Shown here one piece after another: positions 25,789 through 34,159 of a DNA stretch of 64,000 bases (positions within the stretch are counted from its first letter, which is position 1; every line of letters begins with the position of its first letter). The notes beneath the pieces are model-generated. The model was not told the DNA's origin, ran no database searches, and saw only the letters and a list, made by a program, of their open reading frames with translations. The position numbers were made by a program, and so were the translations under genes. Source of the stretch: Marinospirillum perlucidum (GTDB lineage Bacteria > Pseudomonadota > Gammaproteobacteria > Pseudomonadales > Halomonadaceae); contig NZ_QFWJ01000007.1 of NCBI RefSeq assembly GCF_003336805.1, positions 62,001 to 126,000 on the forward strand, in the 5' to 3' direction.

Positions 25789-26934
25789 TTATTTAAAACT
25801 ACTAGGCAAATTCACAACCCGCTCTTCCAACCACTTGGCATTAGCCAGATCACCACGGCGGCAGTTCTGGTACATAGGTAAATGATTCATCAAGGCCCAA
25901 ATGGGGCGGGTCATCACACCTCTGCTATTGGTGCTCTCCAAAAGCTCATCTCGCTGTTTTTTGTCTTCACAGATCACACCATTCAGCCAGTAGTTGGAAC
26001 GACACTCAGGTGGCTCAGTTATAAATTGCATGGAGGAGCCCTGAAAGAAGGATTTATAGTTATCAGCAAGCGCACGCTTGGCACTAATAAATGCCTCCAA
26101 CTGTTCCAGCTGCGCACAGCCCAAGGCCGCGTTCAGATTAGGCATTCGGTAGTTGTATCCCAGCTCGTCGTGAATGTACTCATAGGTATGAGCCTTTTTG
26201 GCTGTGGTAGTGAGGTGCTTGGCTCTTGCAGCCGTTGCTTCATTCGCCAGAATCATGCCGCCGCCGCCAGTGGTGATTATCTTGTTCCCGTTAAAGCTGA
26301 GCGTACCCGAGACACCAAAAGTACCTGTATGTTGACCTTTATAGAAACTGCCCAGTGACTCAGCAGCATCCTCCACCAAGGCAATGTTCCAGCGTTGGGA
26401 GACCTTACATAACCCATCAAGCTCCGCAGGGTGGCCGAAGGTATGCATAGGAACACAAGCACGTATGACCTTACCGTCTTTTTTGGTTCGACAGACGGCA
26501 TCTGCACCCAGTTTTGCATGGTTACTCAACCATTGCTCCATGGCCTGTGCTGACAATCCGAGCGTACCGAGATCGACATCCACAAAAACTGGTTCGGCTC
26601 CGCAGTAAGCAATCGCATTACAAGTCGCCACAAAGGTTAAAGGCTGGGTGATCACCAGGTCGCCTGTTTCCACGCCTGCCAGCTTCAATGCAATATGAAG
26701 CGCCGCCGTGCCGTTTACTGTTGCTACGGCTTTAGGGGAACCTGCATAGGTTGCTATGTCATCCTCAAACCGATCAACAAAGGTGCCGACACTGGAAACA
26801 AAAGTGGAGTCAATGGTCTGAGCTACGTAGTCTTGTTCCTTGCCATTGAAGACAGGTGCATGAAGAGGGATGAAATCTTTTGTGTGGTAATAATCTCGTA
26901 CCAGCTCAACAAGCTGCTGCCAGACATCAGACAT
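25789..26934 (-). CDS. legC: PLP-dependent sugar 4-aminotransferase (LegC)
   Basis: A DegT/DnrJ/EryC1-family aminotransferase that converts the 4-keto-6-deoxy sugar nucleotide to the 4-amino sugar. The 381-residue protein has LHAPVFNGKEQDYV near the N-terminus, VNGTAALHIALKLAGV, VEDAAESLGSFYKG and the PLP Schiff-base lysine in LSFNGNKIITTGGGGM. The start is set at ATG 26934, which overlaps the legB stop in ATGTCTGA, so the 25-residue N-terminal extension is rejected. The long N-terminus before the fold (residues 1-25) is typical for LegC. It directly follows legB, as in other legionaminic acid loci. Confidence 0.9.
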   Translation of the reverse strand: MSDVWQQLVELVRDYYHTKDFIPLHAPVFNGKEQDYVAQTIDSTFVSSVGTFVDRFEDDIATYAGSPKAVATVNGTAALHIALKLAGVETGDLVITQPLTFVATCNAIAYCGAEPVFVDVDLGTLGLSAQAMEQWLSNHAKLGADAVCRTKKDGKVIRACVPMHTFGHPAELDGLCKVSQRWNIALVEDAAESLGSFYKGQHTGTFGVSGTLSFNGNKIITTGGGGMILANEATAARAKHLTTTAKKAHTYEYIHDELGYNYRMPNLNAALGCAQLEQLEAFISAKRALADNYKSFFQGSSMQFITEPPECRSNYWLNGVICEDKKQRDELLESTNSRGVMTRPIWALMNHLPMYQNCRRGDLANAKWLEERVVNLPSSFK

Positions 26935-27916
26935 TATAAAGACCAGCCTTATAATGACGCAGGTTCTCTGGTTGAGTAAACCAGTCAATGGTTTTCTGCA
27001 GGCCATCACGAATACCCGTCTGTGGCTTAAAACCAGTCAGGCTTTGGAGTTTTTTGTTACAGCCCCATAGACGAAAAACCTCAGATCGATCGGGCCGTAG
27101 TCGCTGCTCATCGGTAAGAAACTCGACATCACTTCCCATTAACTCTCGAATAAGATTGAGTGTATCCCCAACAGAAATCTCATAGTTGGAAGCGATATTT
27201 ACAGTTTCACCAATCGTTGAATCACATTCAGCTAAAGCGAGAAACCCACGACAGGTGTCTTCGACATAGTTGAAATCCCGTGTCGGTGTTACATCTCCAA
27301 GTTGAATGCTTTTATGGCCGGCAGCAATTTGTGTGATGATGGTTGGAATCACTGCACGAGCAGATTGGCGGGGACCATAGGTATTGAAAGGCCGTGCAAT
27401 TGTAAGTGGCAGGTTGAAGGAGTTGAAAAAACTCATCGCCATGGCATCCGCAGCAATTTTGGAAGCACTGTAAGGAGATTGCGGCTGCAAAGGATGATTT
27501 TCATTAATGGGTACATATTGAGCAGTACCATAGACTTCACTGGTAGAGGTATGAATCACTCGCTTGATACCATTTTCCAGAGCTGCCTGACAAATATTCA
27601 AGGTACCTTTTATGTTGGTATCAACATAGCTATCCGGTGCTTGATAAGAGTAGGGGATAGCTATCAATGCAGCCAAGTGAAAGATCACATCAACACTCTT
27701 GGTGATTAACTTGCAGTAATGAGGGTCACGTATATCACCCGTTAATACCTCAACCTGTTCAAGACTTTCGAGGTTTTCAAGCCAGCCCCAAGAGTTGAAA
27801 GAGTTATATTGACAGAGAGCCTTGACATGATATCCGTTGCGAACCAATAGTTCAGTTAAGTGGGAACCAATAAAGCCATCCGCTCCGGTGATAAGTATTT
27901 TTTTTGGAGGAATCAT
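26927..27916 (-). CDS. legB: NDP-HexNAc 4,6-dehydratase (LegB)
   Basis: An extended SDR that opens the legionaminic acid route by forming the 4-keto-6-deoxy sugar with retained C5 configuration. The 329-residue protein has the NAD site ITGADGFIGSHLTELL, a typical STSEVYGTA motif and the catalytic YSASK. It also has the substrate-binding RPFNTYGPRQSARAVIPT and a C-terminal LRPDRSEVFRLWGCNKKL stretch characteristic of LegB-type enzymes. It starts 9 nt after the DUF115 gene and overlaps legC by 8 nt. Together with the PtmE-like enzyme the substrate may be GDP-GlcNAc. Confidence 0.9.
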   Translation of the reverse strand: MIPPKKILITGADGFIGSHLTELLVRNGYHVKALCQYNSFNSWGWLENLESLEQVEVLTGDIRDPHYCKLITKSVDVIFHLAALIAIPYSYQAPDSYVDTNIKGTLNICQAALENGIKRVIHTSTSEVYGTAQYVPINENHPLQPQSPYSASKIAADAMAMSFFNSFNLPLTIARPFNTYGPRQSARAVIPTIITQIAAGHKSIQLGDVTPTRDFNYVEDTCRGFLALAECDSTIGETVNIASNYEISVGDTLNLIRELMGSDVEFLTDEQRLRPDRSEVFRLWGCNKKLQSLTGFKPQTGIRDGLQKTIDWFTQPENLRHYKAGLYNV

Positions 27917-27925
27917 TTGTTTAAT

Positions 27926-28924
27926 CTATTCAATTAATTCATTTTGTGATGGCGAAACAATAATCTTAGTTCCAATATCTTCTGCTTCCTTGATAACCCT
28001 TTTTAGACCTAGGTTTGTTTCAATTTTCAATCGGTTGGAAAATTCTTTGGTTATGATCTTTGTGTTATCTTTTGCATAATCATCCGTTGCATATTTTTTT
28101 TCTTTGCTATAGTCAAGATCAATTCCGACAAGATAGATGGGATTGCACCCCATATGAACTGCAAATTGAATCATTGGTAGAGCTACAGTGTGACTTGTTT
28201 CTATACCATTATTCTCCAAATCAAAATAGGTTGAATTGCTCTTCTTTCTATAACAAGATGGATAAAGAGATAAATTAGTGTCTACTTTTTTTGTCCATTT
28301 TTTACTATCTAGGTTGGCTGGGAAATACTTTTCTGCATTGCTTGTTTTTATTTTTTTTCCCCATAATTTTGCAGCCAGGTCATCTAAAGCAAAGTAATAA
28401 TCAAACTGTATATTAGATATGTCAAATATTCCATTGCATGCAAACTTTATGATTTTTCTTTTAATTGTGTGTAAGTTGTAGTTGTTTAGAGATGGCCCGT
28501 TTCCGATGATAACTGCAGGTTCATCTTTATGCCTATTCTTTATTTTCTGAAATATATTTTCATCACATGGATCATAGGTCATACAGGTAGATAAGTATGG
28601 GTGGTTACCTATGCCAATTATTGAACCTTTGAACCCCTCAGACTCTAGGAATTTCTTTTGTCCCTCCTGGTTTGATAGAGAGCTAAGTACAATAGCATCT
28701 GCTGATTGCACCTCATCAGAAGAGGTTGAGAGAACGGGTTTACCATCAATTTCCGTTTCTTCTGGCTCGCTAACAGTAAAACCAAGACAGTTAGTAGTAT
28801 TCAATCTATTGATAATTTTGGCAGGGCACTCAGCGCCAAATACATAAAATTTACCTTTATAGCCATTTAGACTTTCTTTAACAATTTTTTCGTAAACCAG
28901 TCTACTTTGTTCAATGAAGTTCAT
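27926..28924 (-). CDS. DUF115 (Maf/MptE-like) putative nonulosonate transferase
   Basis: The 332-residue protein has the DUF115-like core from about residue 135, with AVIIGNGPSLNNYNLHTIK, FACNGIFDISNIQFDYYFAL and MGCNPIYLVGIDLDYSKEKK. The GNGPSL start and DxD-like residues are shared by the motility-associated factor (Maf) flagellin glycosyltransferases and recall GT42 sialyltransferases. It is much shorter than classical two-domain Maf proteins. Located between the Pse/acyl block and the Leg module, it is a candidate enzyme for transferring Pse or Leg to flagellin. It overlaps luxC by 14 nt. The gene is distinctly AT-rich, suggesting separate ancestry. Function is inferred. Confidence 0.7.
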   Translation of the reverse strand: MNFIEQSRLVYEKIVKESLNGYKGKFYVFGAECPAKIINRLNTTNCLGFTVSEPEETEIDGKPVLSTSSDEVQSADAIVLSSLSNQEGQKKFLESEGFKGSIIGIGNHPYLSTCMTYDPCDENIFQKIKNRHKDEPAVIIGNGPSLNNYNLHTIKRKIIKFACNGIFDISNIQFDYYFALDDLAAKLWGKKIKTSNAEKYFPANLDSKKWTKKVDTNLSLYPSCYRKKSNSTYFDLENNGIETSHTVALPMIQFAVHMGCNPIYLVGIDLDYSKEKKYATDDYAKDNTKIITKEFSNRLKIETNLGLKRVIKEAEDIGTKIIVSPSQNELIE

Positions 28925-30086
28925 TACTTTCTAACTCTCTTGATAATGCTTTAACTAGATCTACTCCATCCCAAACTGGGGTAAAATCCAATGCTTTTCC
29001 AATCTCGACAGCTCTGTCTATCCCTTGCAAAACATTTTTATTCCAATCCTTAATCTCTTGAGAGTCAAAGCCCCAATACGATAGGGTTTGATGTTGTGAT
29101 TTGAAAGGGAAAGTAAGTTCGTGTAGGCTGTTGGCATCAATTTGAAAAAATACACCACAACCTGGATGGTCTAGTTCTTGTTTACTACTAAGGGTCGAAA
29201 GATCGAGGGTAATAAGAGAATCATATAGCTTTAGATTTTTCTTTATTTCATTTTCTGATAATGTTATTTTTTGACTGAAGTTGAGCGCCTTGTAATGTTC
29301 TTCATTCTCTAAAATTCCTTTTTTTAGGTTACTGTTTACTTCATTCCAAAACACATTCTTTGCTTTAGCTATTTTACTTTTTTGTCCAATCCAAAAAATG
29401 AGTTTAGCCGAAGAACAGGCTTGCTGAGAAAAGCTAAGGTTATCTTTAATAAAGTTTTTGGCTAAAACTTTAATTTCTTCCTGATCAGTTTTAATCAAAG
29501 TCTCAGCATTTATCATGGCCATTGAGAATTTGTGTGCAAATGTAATTTCTCTTCCATGTGCAGGGAACTCTTTAGCTCGCATAGCTTGTATGCCTTCGTT
29601 AGAACCCCATAATACACGTCCATCAGCTTTGGAAATCCATTCATTCAACTTTTCATTATTATGTTCACACCTTACAAGCTGAAATCTTGCGTTGATTTCA
29701 GGGTATTCCTTTCCTATTTTTTGCAGGTGTTTTATAAATACTCTACTACTGCCACCAGCACGGTTGGATAAGCGAATCAGGTTTATATTGCCACAAATCA
29801 GACTGATTACTGCAGAATAGACAAATAAACTATCTACGTTAGCAGGAGCGGAATGAAACACATGACCCAGGGGCTTAAGTCGACAATGAGAATACCTTTT
29901 TTGAATTTTTTCGATATTCCCTTTTCTTAGCCATGCACCCAAGCCTATTAAGTCTGGAAAATTACGGCTTTCTGGATCACGAAGTATATGCGTTGACAGA
30001 GACTGACAGTACTCCAGCACATCGGGGTGGAAACAGTGCTGTAGTTGGGGGGCAGTCGAAGGAGGGTTAAGGAGTTCCCAGTTCAC
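28911..30086 (-). CDS. LuxC-type acyl-CoA/acyl-protein reductase
   Basis: A 391-residue member of the LuxC family (aldehyde-dehydrogenase fold), which reduces activated acyl groups to aldehydes with NADPH. The catalytic Cys is in SQQACSSAKLIFW near residue 223; LGHVFHSAPANVDSLF and GNINLIRLSNRAGGSS are typical of the family. The start codon is GTG (30086), 15 nt after the LuxE stop. No luciferase (luxAB) genes are present, so light production is excluded. With LuxE, an adenylating enzyme, an SDR and an ACP it forms an acyl activation/reduction cassette. Comparable LuxC/LuxE/ACP sets occur, as I recall, in flagellar glycosylation islands of other polar-flagellated gammaproteobacteria, probably for an acyl substituent on the sugar. 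Confidence 0.85.
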   Translation of the reverse strand: MNWELLNPPSTAPQLQHCFHPDVLEYCQSLSTHILRDPESRNFPDLIGLGAWLRKGNIEKIQKRYSHCRLKPLGHVFHSAPANVDSLFVYSAVISLICGNINLIRLSNRAGGSSRVFIKHLQKIGKEYPEINARFQLVRCEHNNEKLNEWISKADGRVLWGSNEGIQAMRAKEFPAHGREITFAHKFSMAMINAETLIKTDQEEIKVLAKNFIKDNLSFSQQACSSAKLIFWIGQKSKIAKAKNVFWNEVNSNLKKGILENEEHYKALNFSQKITLSENEIKKNLKLYDSLITLDLSTLSSKQELDHPGCGVFFQIDANSLHELTFPFKSQHQTLSYWGFDSQEIKDWNKNVLQGIDRAVEIGKALDFTPVWDGVDLVKALSRELESNELH

Positions 30087-30101
30087 ATTAATTCTCTTAA
30101 C

Positions 30102-31184
30102 TTATGTTGGTACATTGTAGGTATCTGAACAACCACGAACCTCAGTACGTTTCATTCGTCCTTCAACAAGAAAGTATTTGCCAGCACGACCACATGGGCA
30201 GCTATCTTCTCCTAGTATCTTTCCGAGATCCTCAGTAAGAAGTGAGTGTCCTGGATAACTTTTGGGAATGAGAGATACCAGTTGTAAGAGACCTGTTTGT
30301 CCTGTATTCAAAACTTTCCAGCTTCCGGGTTCACGTACTAGAACATCTGCATAAGCAGGTGTATGCAAATGACCCTCCTCACACTCAACAAAAATACTGC
30401 CAATCTGTTCGACCATACCGTAGAAGTTATGAACTGCATTTAATCCCAGTAACTGCTGTGCTTCTTGTTTAAAGGTAGAATTATCCACAGATTGATCTTG
30501 TAATTTCTTCCAGCCTCCACTGTGAAGTAAAAAACCCTTAGGAAAATTGAGCTTAATACCTTCTTTCTGTAAGGCTTGGAGAAAATAGACCCAAACCATA
30601 AAAGTAAACCCAAACATTAGAACGGGCTCATGACTGTGTGCTTGCTCAAACTTAATAATGGCCTCTAGATTCAAAGACATGTCTTCATGGAGGGCATAAC
30701 AATGGTTGCGGCCCATGAAGGATATGCCCTGAATTCCTGCTCCTCTGGCTGTGAAGGCTTGGCGGTCTTTTATAACTCCTGGGTGATCCAGTATTAGCAT
30801 CGGCCTTCTTGGTTTTCCTAGCCAATGCTGCATGATGCGCACCAGGGTTTTGCTTTGAAGAGCAGCAGTATCCCGATCAAGAAAAATGCGTGAAGGAGTT
30901 TGACCTGTTGTGCCAGATGAATGCAGGACTTTGAATACATCCTCTTCAGAAATACTTTTCAGCTCTAACTGCTTAAAAAGTGGCACTGTGAGGTAAGGTG
31001 TTTCAGTTACACTTTTTGTGTACCAAGGCGGTTCCATGCCTATGGCATCAAGCAAGTTACTGTATTCCGTGCAATTTTGGTGGTGCCATGCATTCAGCTC
31101 ATTCAACCCTTCAAGGAGAATGGGTTGTTTTTCTTGTTTCTGAAGGTTGTAAGGTTCACCTTGAAGAAGCTGAGTTAAAATCAT
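30102..31184 (-). CDS. LuxE-type acyl-protein synthetase
   Basis: A 360-residue member of the LuxE/acyl-protein synthetase family of adenylate-forming enzymes. It shows VLHSSGTTGQTPSRIFLDRD (ATP-binding P-loop), FYGMVEQIGSIFVECEEG (adenylate motif) and a C-terminal EDSCPCGRAGKYFLVEGRM with a CxC motif. In lux systems LuxE activates a fatty acid and passes it to LuxC; here the same relay is likely, with the acyl chain perhaps supplied on the ACP. It overlaps the AMP-ligase gene in ATGA and precedes luxC by 15 nt. Confidence 0.85.
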   Translation of the reverse strand: MILTQLLQGEPYNLQKQEKQPILLEGLNELNAWHHQNCTEYSNLLDAIGMEPPWYTKSVTETPYLTVPLFKQLELKSISEEDVFKVLHSSGTTGQTPSRIFLDRDTAALQSKTLVRIMQHWLGKPRRPMLILDHPGVIKDRQAFTARGAGIQGISFMGRNHCYALHEDMSLNLEAIIKFEQAHSHEPVLMFGFTFMVWVYFLQALQKEGIKLNFPKGFLLHSGGWKKLQDQSVDNSTFKQEAQQLLGLNAVHNFYGMVEQIGSIFVECEEGHLHTPAYADVLVREPGSWKVLNTGQTGLLQLVSLIPKSYPGHSLLTEDLGKILGEDSCPCGRAGKYFLVEGRMKRTEVRGCSDTYNVPT

Positions 31185-32590
31185 CTTTTTTCTGCCTCTT
31201 CAATTAACAACTGGTAGTTAGGCTTGCCAGTGGATAAACAGGGTAACTCTTGATGAATCAAGATTCTAAAGAGTGTTGGATGAATACTGAGCTCCCGGTG
31301 AAGGTAAGTATGCATTGCTTCCTGTTGCTCATCAGCTGCTAGTACAACCACTAGCTGATCATCCCTACCCGTTACAGCTAACAAATCAGAGAATATTTTT
31401 TTGAGTCGGAATTCCAACTGATCGAGTTGCCAGCGTTTGCCCTGTATTTTTAGCAGCCTGCTACTACGACCTGTTATTCGTACCCAGCCTTCTACTGTCC
31501 ATTCTGCCAAATCACCCGTTGCCAACTCATTCAGAAATGTATTGCTTTGAAGGTCTGCCGGCTTCTGAGCATAACCCAGCATGACATTGGGTCCTAGATA
31601 GCAGAGCTCACCTGTTTCTTCGACCGTATTAATCACGGATCTTGTTTCTAAATCACGAATTATCAAGCGTCCCCCCGGTATGGCTTTACCAATGCAGCCA
31701 ACTGCTTGCGGTAAGGCTTCTGGGGGAAGGTAGGCAATACGAGGGCTGGCTTCGGTCTGGCCGTACATAACATAAAAGCTCCAGCCTTTATCCTGGCACA
31801 GTTCCTCAAATCTAAGGATATCGTCATCGGGAAGCCGGCCTCCAGCCTGCGTCAGATAGCGTATTGAAGGCAAGTCCATTGATTCGAGGCGAAGGCGTTT
31901 GAGCATCTGATAATGGAAAGGAACCCCTGAGAGGCTGGTTACCTCATGAGCCTTAACTTCATTCCAGAAGTTTTTACTCATTAGGGGCTCTTCAGTGAGT
32001 ACGATGGCTGCCCCAGTCTGTAGTTGACTGTTTACAACTGAGAGACCATAACAGTAGTGCAATGGTAAGCTAGTAATGGCCACATCAGTTGATTGAATTT
32101 GTAAATATTCTGCTATTGATTCTGCGTTGCTGTAGATATTCTGATAACTCAACATGACGGATTTTGGAGAGCCACTGCTACCAGAAGTACTGAGAAGTAA
32201 CGCCAGATCATCACGACAGCTTGTTGACGCTACTTTCATTTTTTTGGGTGATTGATCTGCTCTCAGCAGCCAGCCAGCTCCGAGCTGCTCTATCAATGAT
32301 AGCTGGGTCTCATCAGGTATACCCGGATCCAATACCAACAGGGGAATTCCTGCTTGCAGAGCTGCCAAATAGCTGATAATGGCATCCGGGTGGGGTGTTA
32401 TATGTATAGCCGCAAGGTGATTTGAAACTAGCCCTAGTTGCTCCCAGGTACTTTTTCGATTTTGTATTCTATCATCAAGTTGTGCATAGCTGATTTTTTC
32501 GTCCCCAAAAATCAAAGCAATCTTTTCACCATGCTGAAAAATCTTATCGGCAAACCCTGCTGTATAATTTGGCTGGGGACTTGGTCTCAC
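31181..32590 (-). CDS. AMP-dependent acyl/amino-acid ligase (ANL superfamily)
   Basis: The 469-residue adenylating enzyme has core motifs A3 LLLSTSGSSGSPKSVMLSYQN (trimmed here), A5 YVMYGQTEASPRIAYLPP, and a hinge region TGDLAEWTVEGWVRITGRSS followed by a small C-terminal domain. It would activate a carboxylic acid as acyl-AMP and load it on the adjacent ACP or on CoA. The start is GTG (32590), overlapping the SDR stop as GTGA. It is somewhat short for the family (usually 500 or more residues), with a compact C-terminal domain. The substrate is not evident; the neighbouring SDR suggests a 3-hydroxyacyl or similar short chain. Confidence 0.83.
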   Translation of the reverse strand: MRPSPQPNYTAGFADKIFQHGEKIALIFGDEKISYAQLDDRIQNRKSTWEQLGLVSNHLAAIHITPHPDAIISYLAALQAGIPLLVLDPGIPDETQLSLIEQLGAGWLLRADQSPKKMKVASTSCRDDLALLLSTSGSSGSPKSVMLSYQNIYSNAESIAEYLQIQSTDVAITSLPLHYCYGLSVVNSQLQTGAAIVLTEEPLMSKNFWNEVKAHEVTSLSGVPFHYQMLKRLRLESMDLPSIRYLTQAGGRLPDDDILRFEELCQDKGWSFYVMYGQTEASPRIAYLPPEALPQAVGCIGKAIPGGRLIIRDLETRSVINTVEETGELCYLGPNVMLGYAQKPADLQSNTFLNELATGDLAEWTVEGWVRITGRSSRLLKIQGKRWQLDQLEFRLKKIFSDLLAVTGRDDQLVVVLAADEQQEAMHTYLHRELSIHPTLFRILIHQELPCLSTGKPNYQLLIEEAEKR

Positions 32591-33327
32591 AATGAAAAGC
32601 CTCCATCAACTCCTAAAATTTGACCAGTCATATAGCTTGCTGCTGGTGAACACAAGAAACCGATAATTTGTGCGACATCTTCGGGTTGACCAATTCGTTT
32701 CAAAGCAATTTTTTCGATTAATTCAGCTTTTTTCTCTTCTGAATAATGCTCAGTCAAGTTGGTTTCGATTAAACCTGGAGCAACTGCATTGACGCGAATA
32801 CCGACTGGTCCAAGTTCTTTCGCAAGTGACAGAGTGAGTCCAGTCAGAGAAGCTTTTACACTTGAATAAGCGCTCTGACCTGCTGAACCAGCTGATGCCA
32901 CTTTTGATGAAAGTAGTACAAGATTACCAAATCTCTGTCGAGTCATCAGGCGGCTGGCAAGTTGACATAGTTGGAAAGTGGCCTGCAAGTGAATAGTGTA
33001 AAGGTGCTGTAATTCTGACAGGCTTGTCATCATTAATGGCTTGTCCAGCATAAATCCAGCACAATGAACCAAGTGGTGTAAGCGCTTTTCTTTTTGCAAT
33101 TCTTGGAATAGCACTTTCAGCGACTGACTGTCAGTTAGATCCAAAGTTTTTGTCGTGACAGATGAACCGTGTTGGCGACATTCTTCAGCTTGATCCGCAA
33201 GTAAATCAGGATTTCTGGCAACCAACCAAAGATCGTATCCCTGTTTTGCAAGTTGTTTTGCAGTTGCGGCGCCAATTCCACGACTCGCACCTGTAATCAG
33301 AGCTAGCGGCTTAGTGGCAGTGGACAT
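32587..33327 (-). CDS. FabG-like short-chain dehydrogenase/reductase
   Basis: The 246-residue classical SDR has ALITGASRGIGAATAKQLAK (NADP site), VHCAGFMLDKPLM, catalytic Ser in LVLLSSKVASAG, YSSVK as the YxxxK pair, and GIRVNAVAPGLIETNLTEHY. It resembles 3-oxoacyl-ACP reductases and probably acts on an acyl chain carried by the adjacent ACP. I chose ATG 33327, two bases after the ACP stop, because SDRs normally begin 6-10 residues before the GxxxGxG motif; an earlier ATG (33348) would overlap the ACP gene by 20 nt. Confidence 0.85.
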   Translation of the reverse strand: MSTATKPLALITGASRGIGAATAKQLAKQGYDLWLVARNPDLLADQAEECRQHGSSVTTKTLDLTDSQSLKVLFQELQKEKRLHHLVHCAGFMLDKPLMMTSLSELQHLYTIHLQATFQLCQLASRLMTRQRFGNLVLLSSKVASAGSAGQSAYSSVKASLTGLTLSLAKELGPVGIRVNAVAPGLIETNLTEHYSEEKKAELIEKIALKRIGQPEDVAQIIGFLCSPAASYMTGQILGVDGGFSL

Positions 33328-33328
33328 A

Positions 33329-33571
33329 TTAGTCAAATCGGAGGTCATATTTAGCTAGAATTCGTTTACTTTCAGCAACGGAACTCATATCAATAATGTC
33401 GTCAGTATCTAAAAGAATATCAAATGTTGCTTCCAGCTCTGCAACCAGAATCATATGTGCAGTAGAATCCCATTCTTTGATGCTATTGTATGCTAACTCA
33501 TCAGTTATTCTATTAATATCAATGGCGAGGGCAGTAGCAAAGGTTTGCTGTAGTTTCTCAGTATTTGTCAC
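33329..33571 (-). CDS. Acyl carrier protein
   Basis: An 80-residue acidic four-helix ACP. The phosphopantetheine attachment serine is in SIKEWDSTAHMILVAELE (DST rather than the DSL of FabA-type AcpP), and the recognition helix is ATFDILLDTDDIIDM. This makes it a dedicated, non-housekeeping ACP. The start is GTG (33571) with AGGA seven bases upstream. It lies between pseH and the SDR, directly linking the pseudaminic acid genes with the acyl-processing cassette. Confidence 0.88.
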   Translation of the reverse strand: MTNTEKLQQTFATALAIDINRITDELAYNSIKEWDSTAHMILVAELEATFDILLDTDDIIDMSSVAESKRILAKYDLRFD

Positions 33572-33591
33572 ATTGATTCCTGTTATCTATG

Positions 33592-34158
33592 TTAACGCAA
33601 AGAAAAATTATGAAGTTTTTCAAAAGATTTTTGATGACTTTCTGGACTGAGCTGCATGGAAACCAGATTATTTGAGTTGCTGTTTTCAAAGTCAGATTTT
33701 ATATATCCCAAAGTTTCATTGAACCGGATAGCAGCACTATTATCAATCTTTACATTGGCAATTAGTTTTTTTATTTTTAATTCAGTGAAAGCATATTCAT
33801 GCATTAAAAGAGCAGGCAGAAAAGCGACAAAAGTTCCTCGGTACTTTTCTGATGCTATGTAATATCCACTTTCAGCAGTTTTTGCGTTATAGAGTTTATT
33901 GCCTGAATTTTTTAGGTTTCCTGCCCCGATTGGCTGTTCTTTGTAATATAGAACAAACTGTGCCTGCTTTTCATCATTCTTTATTTTATTGAACCAGCTA
34001 ATTTGTTCTTCTGGGCTGATTTCATGTTGATTTAGCATGAACTGTGAAATCTGCGGGCTATTACGCCAGCGCCTTACCATCTCTAAGTCCTCAATGCTGA
34101 GTGGTGAAATACGAACGTTCCCTAGAGATTTTGATTTCTGGTGCCACATGCTATTCAT
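33592..34158 (-). CDS. pseH: UDP-4-amino-sugar N-acetyltransferase PseH (GNAT)
   Basis: PseH acetylates the 4-amino group of UDP-4-amino-4,6-dideoxy-L-AltNAc with acetyl-CoA. The protein is a GNAT-fold enzyme with LVRRWRNSP-like MVRRWRNSPQISQFMLNQHE near the N-terminus. SGYYIASEKYRG and ALLMHEYAFTELKIKKL, then NSAAIRFNETLGY, are typical of PseH/RimJ-type enzymes. The start is uncertain: ATG 34158 lies one base after the pseI stop, while a TTG at 34167 lies closer to GGGAG. Given the adjacent ACP, it is open whether this enzyme could use acyl-ACP. Confidence 0.85.
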   Translation of the reverse strand: MNSMWHQKSKSLGNVRISPLSIEDLEMVRRWRNSPQISQFMLNQHEISPEEQISWFNKIKNDEKQAQFVLYYKEQPIGAGNLKNSGNKLYNAKTAESGYYIASEKYRGTFVAFLPALLMHEYAFTELKIKKLIANVKIDNSAAIRFNETLGYIKSDFENSNSNNLVSMQLSPESHQKSFEKLHNFSLR

Positions 34159-34159
34159 T

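Noticed and set aside
28911-31184. LuxC and LuxE homologues as a sign of bioluminescence
   Set aside because: No luxA/luxB luciferase, luxD or regulator genes are present, and the pair sits in a sugar-modification operon.
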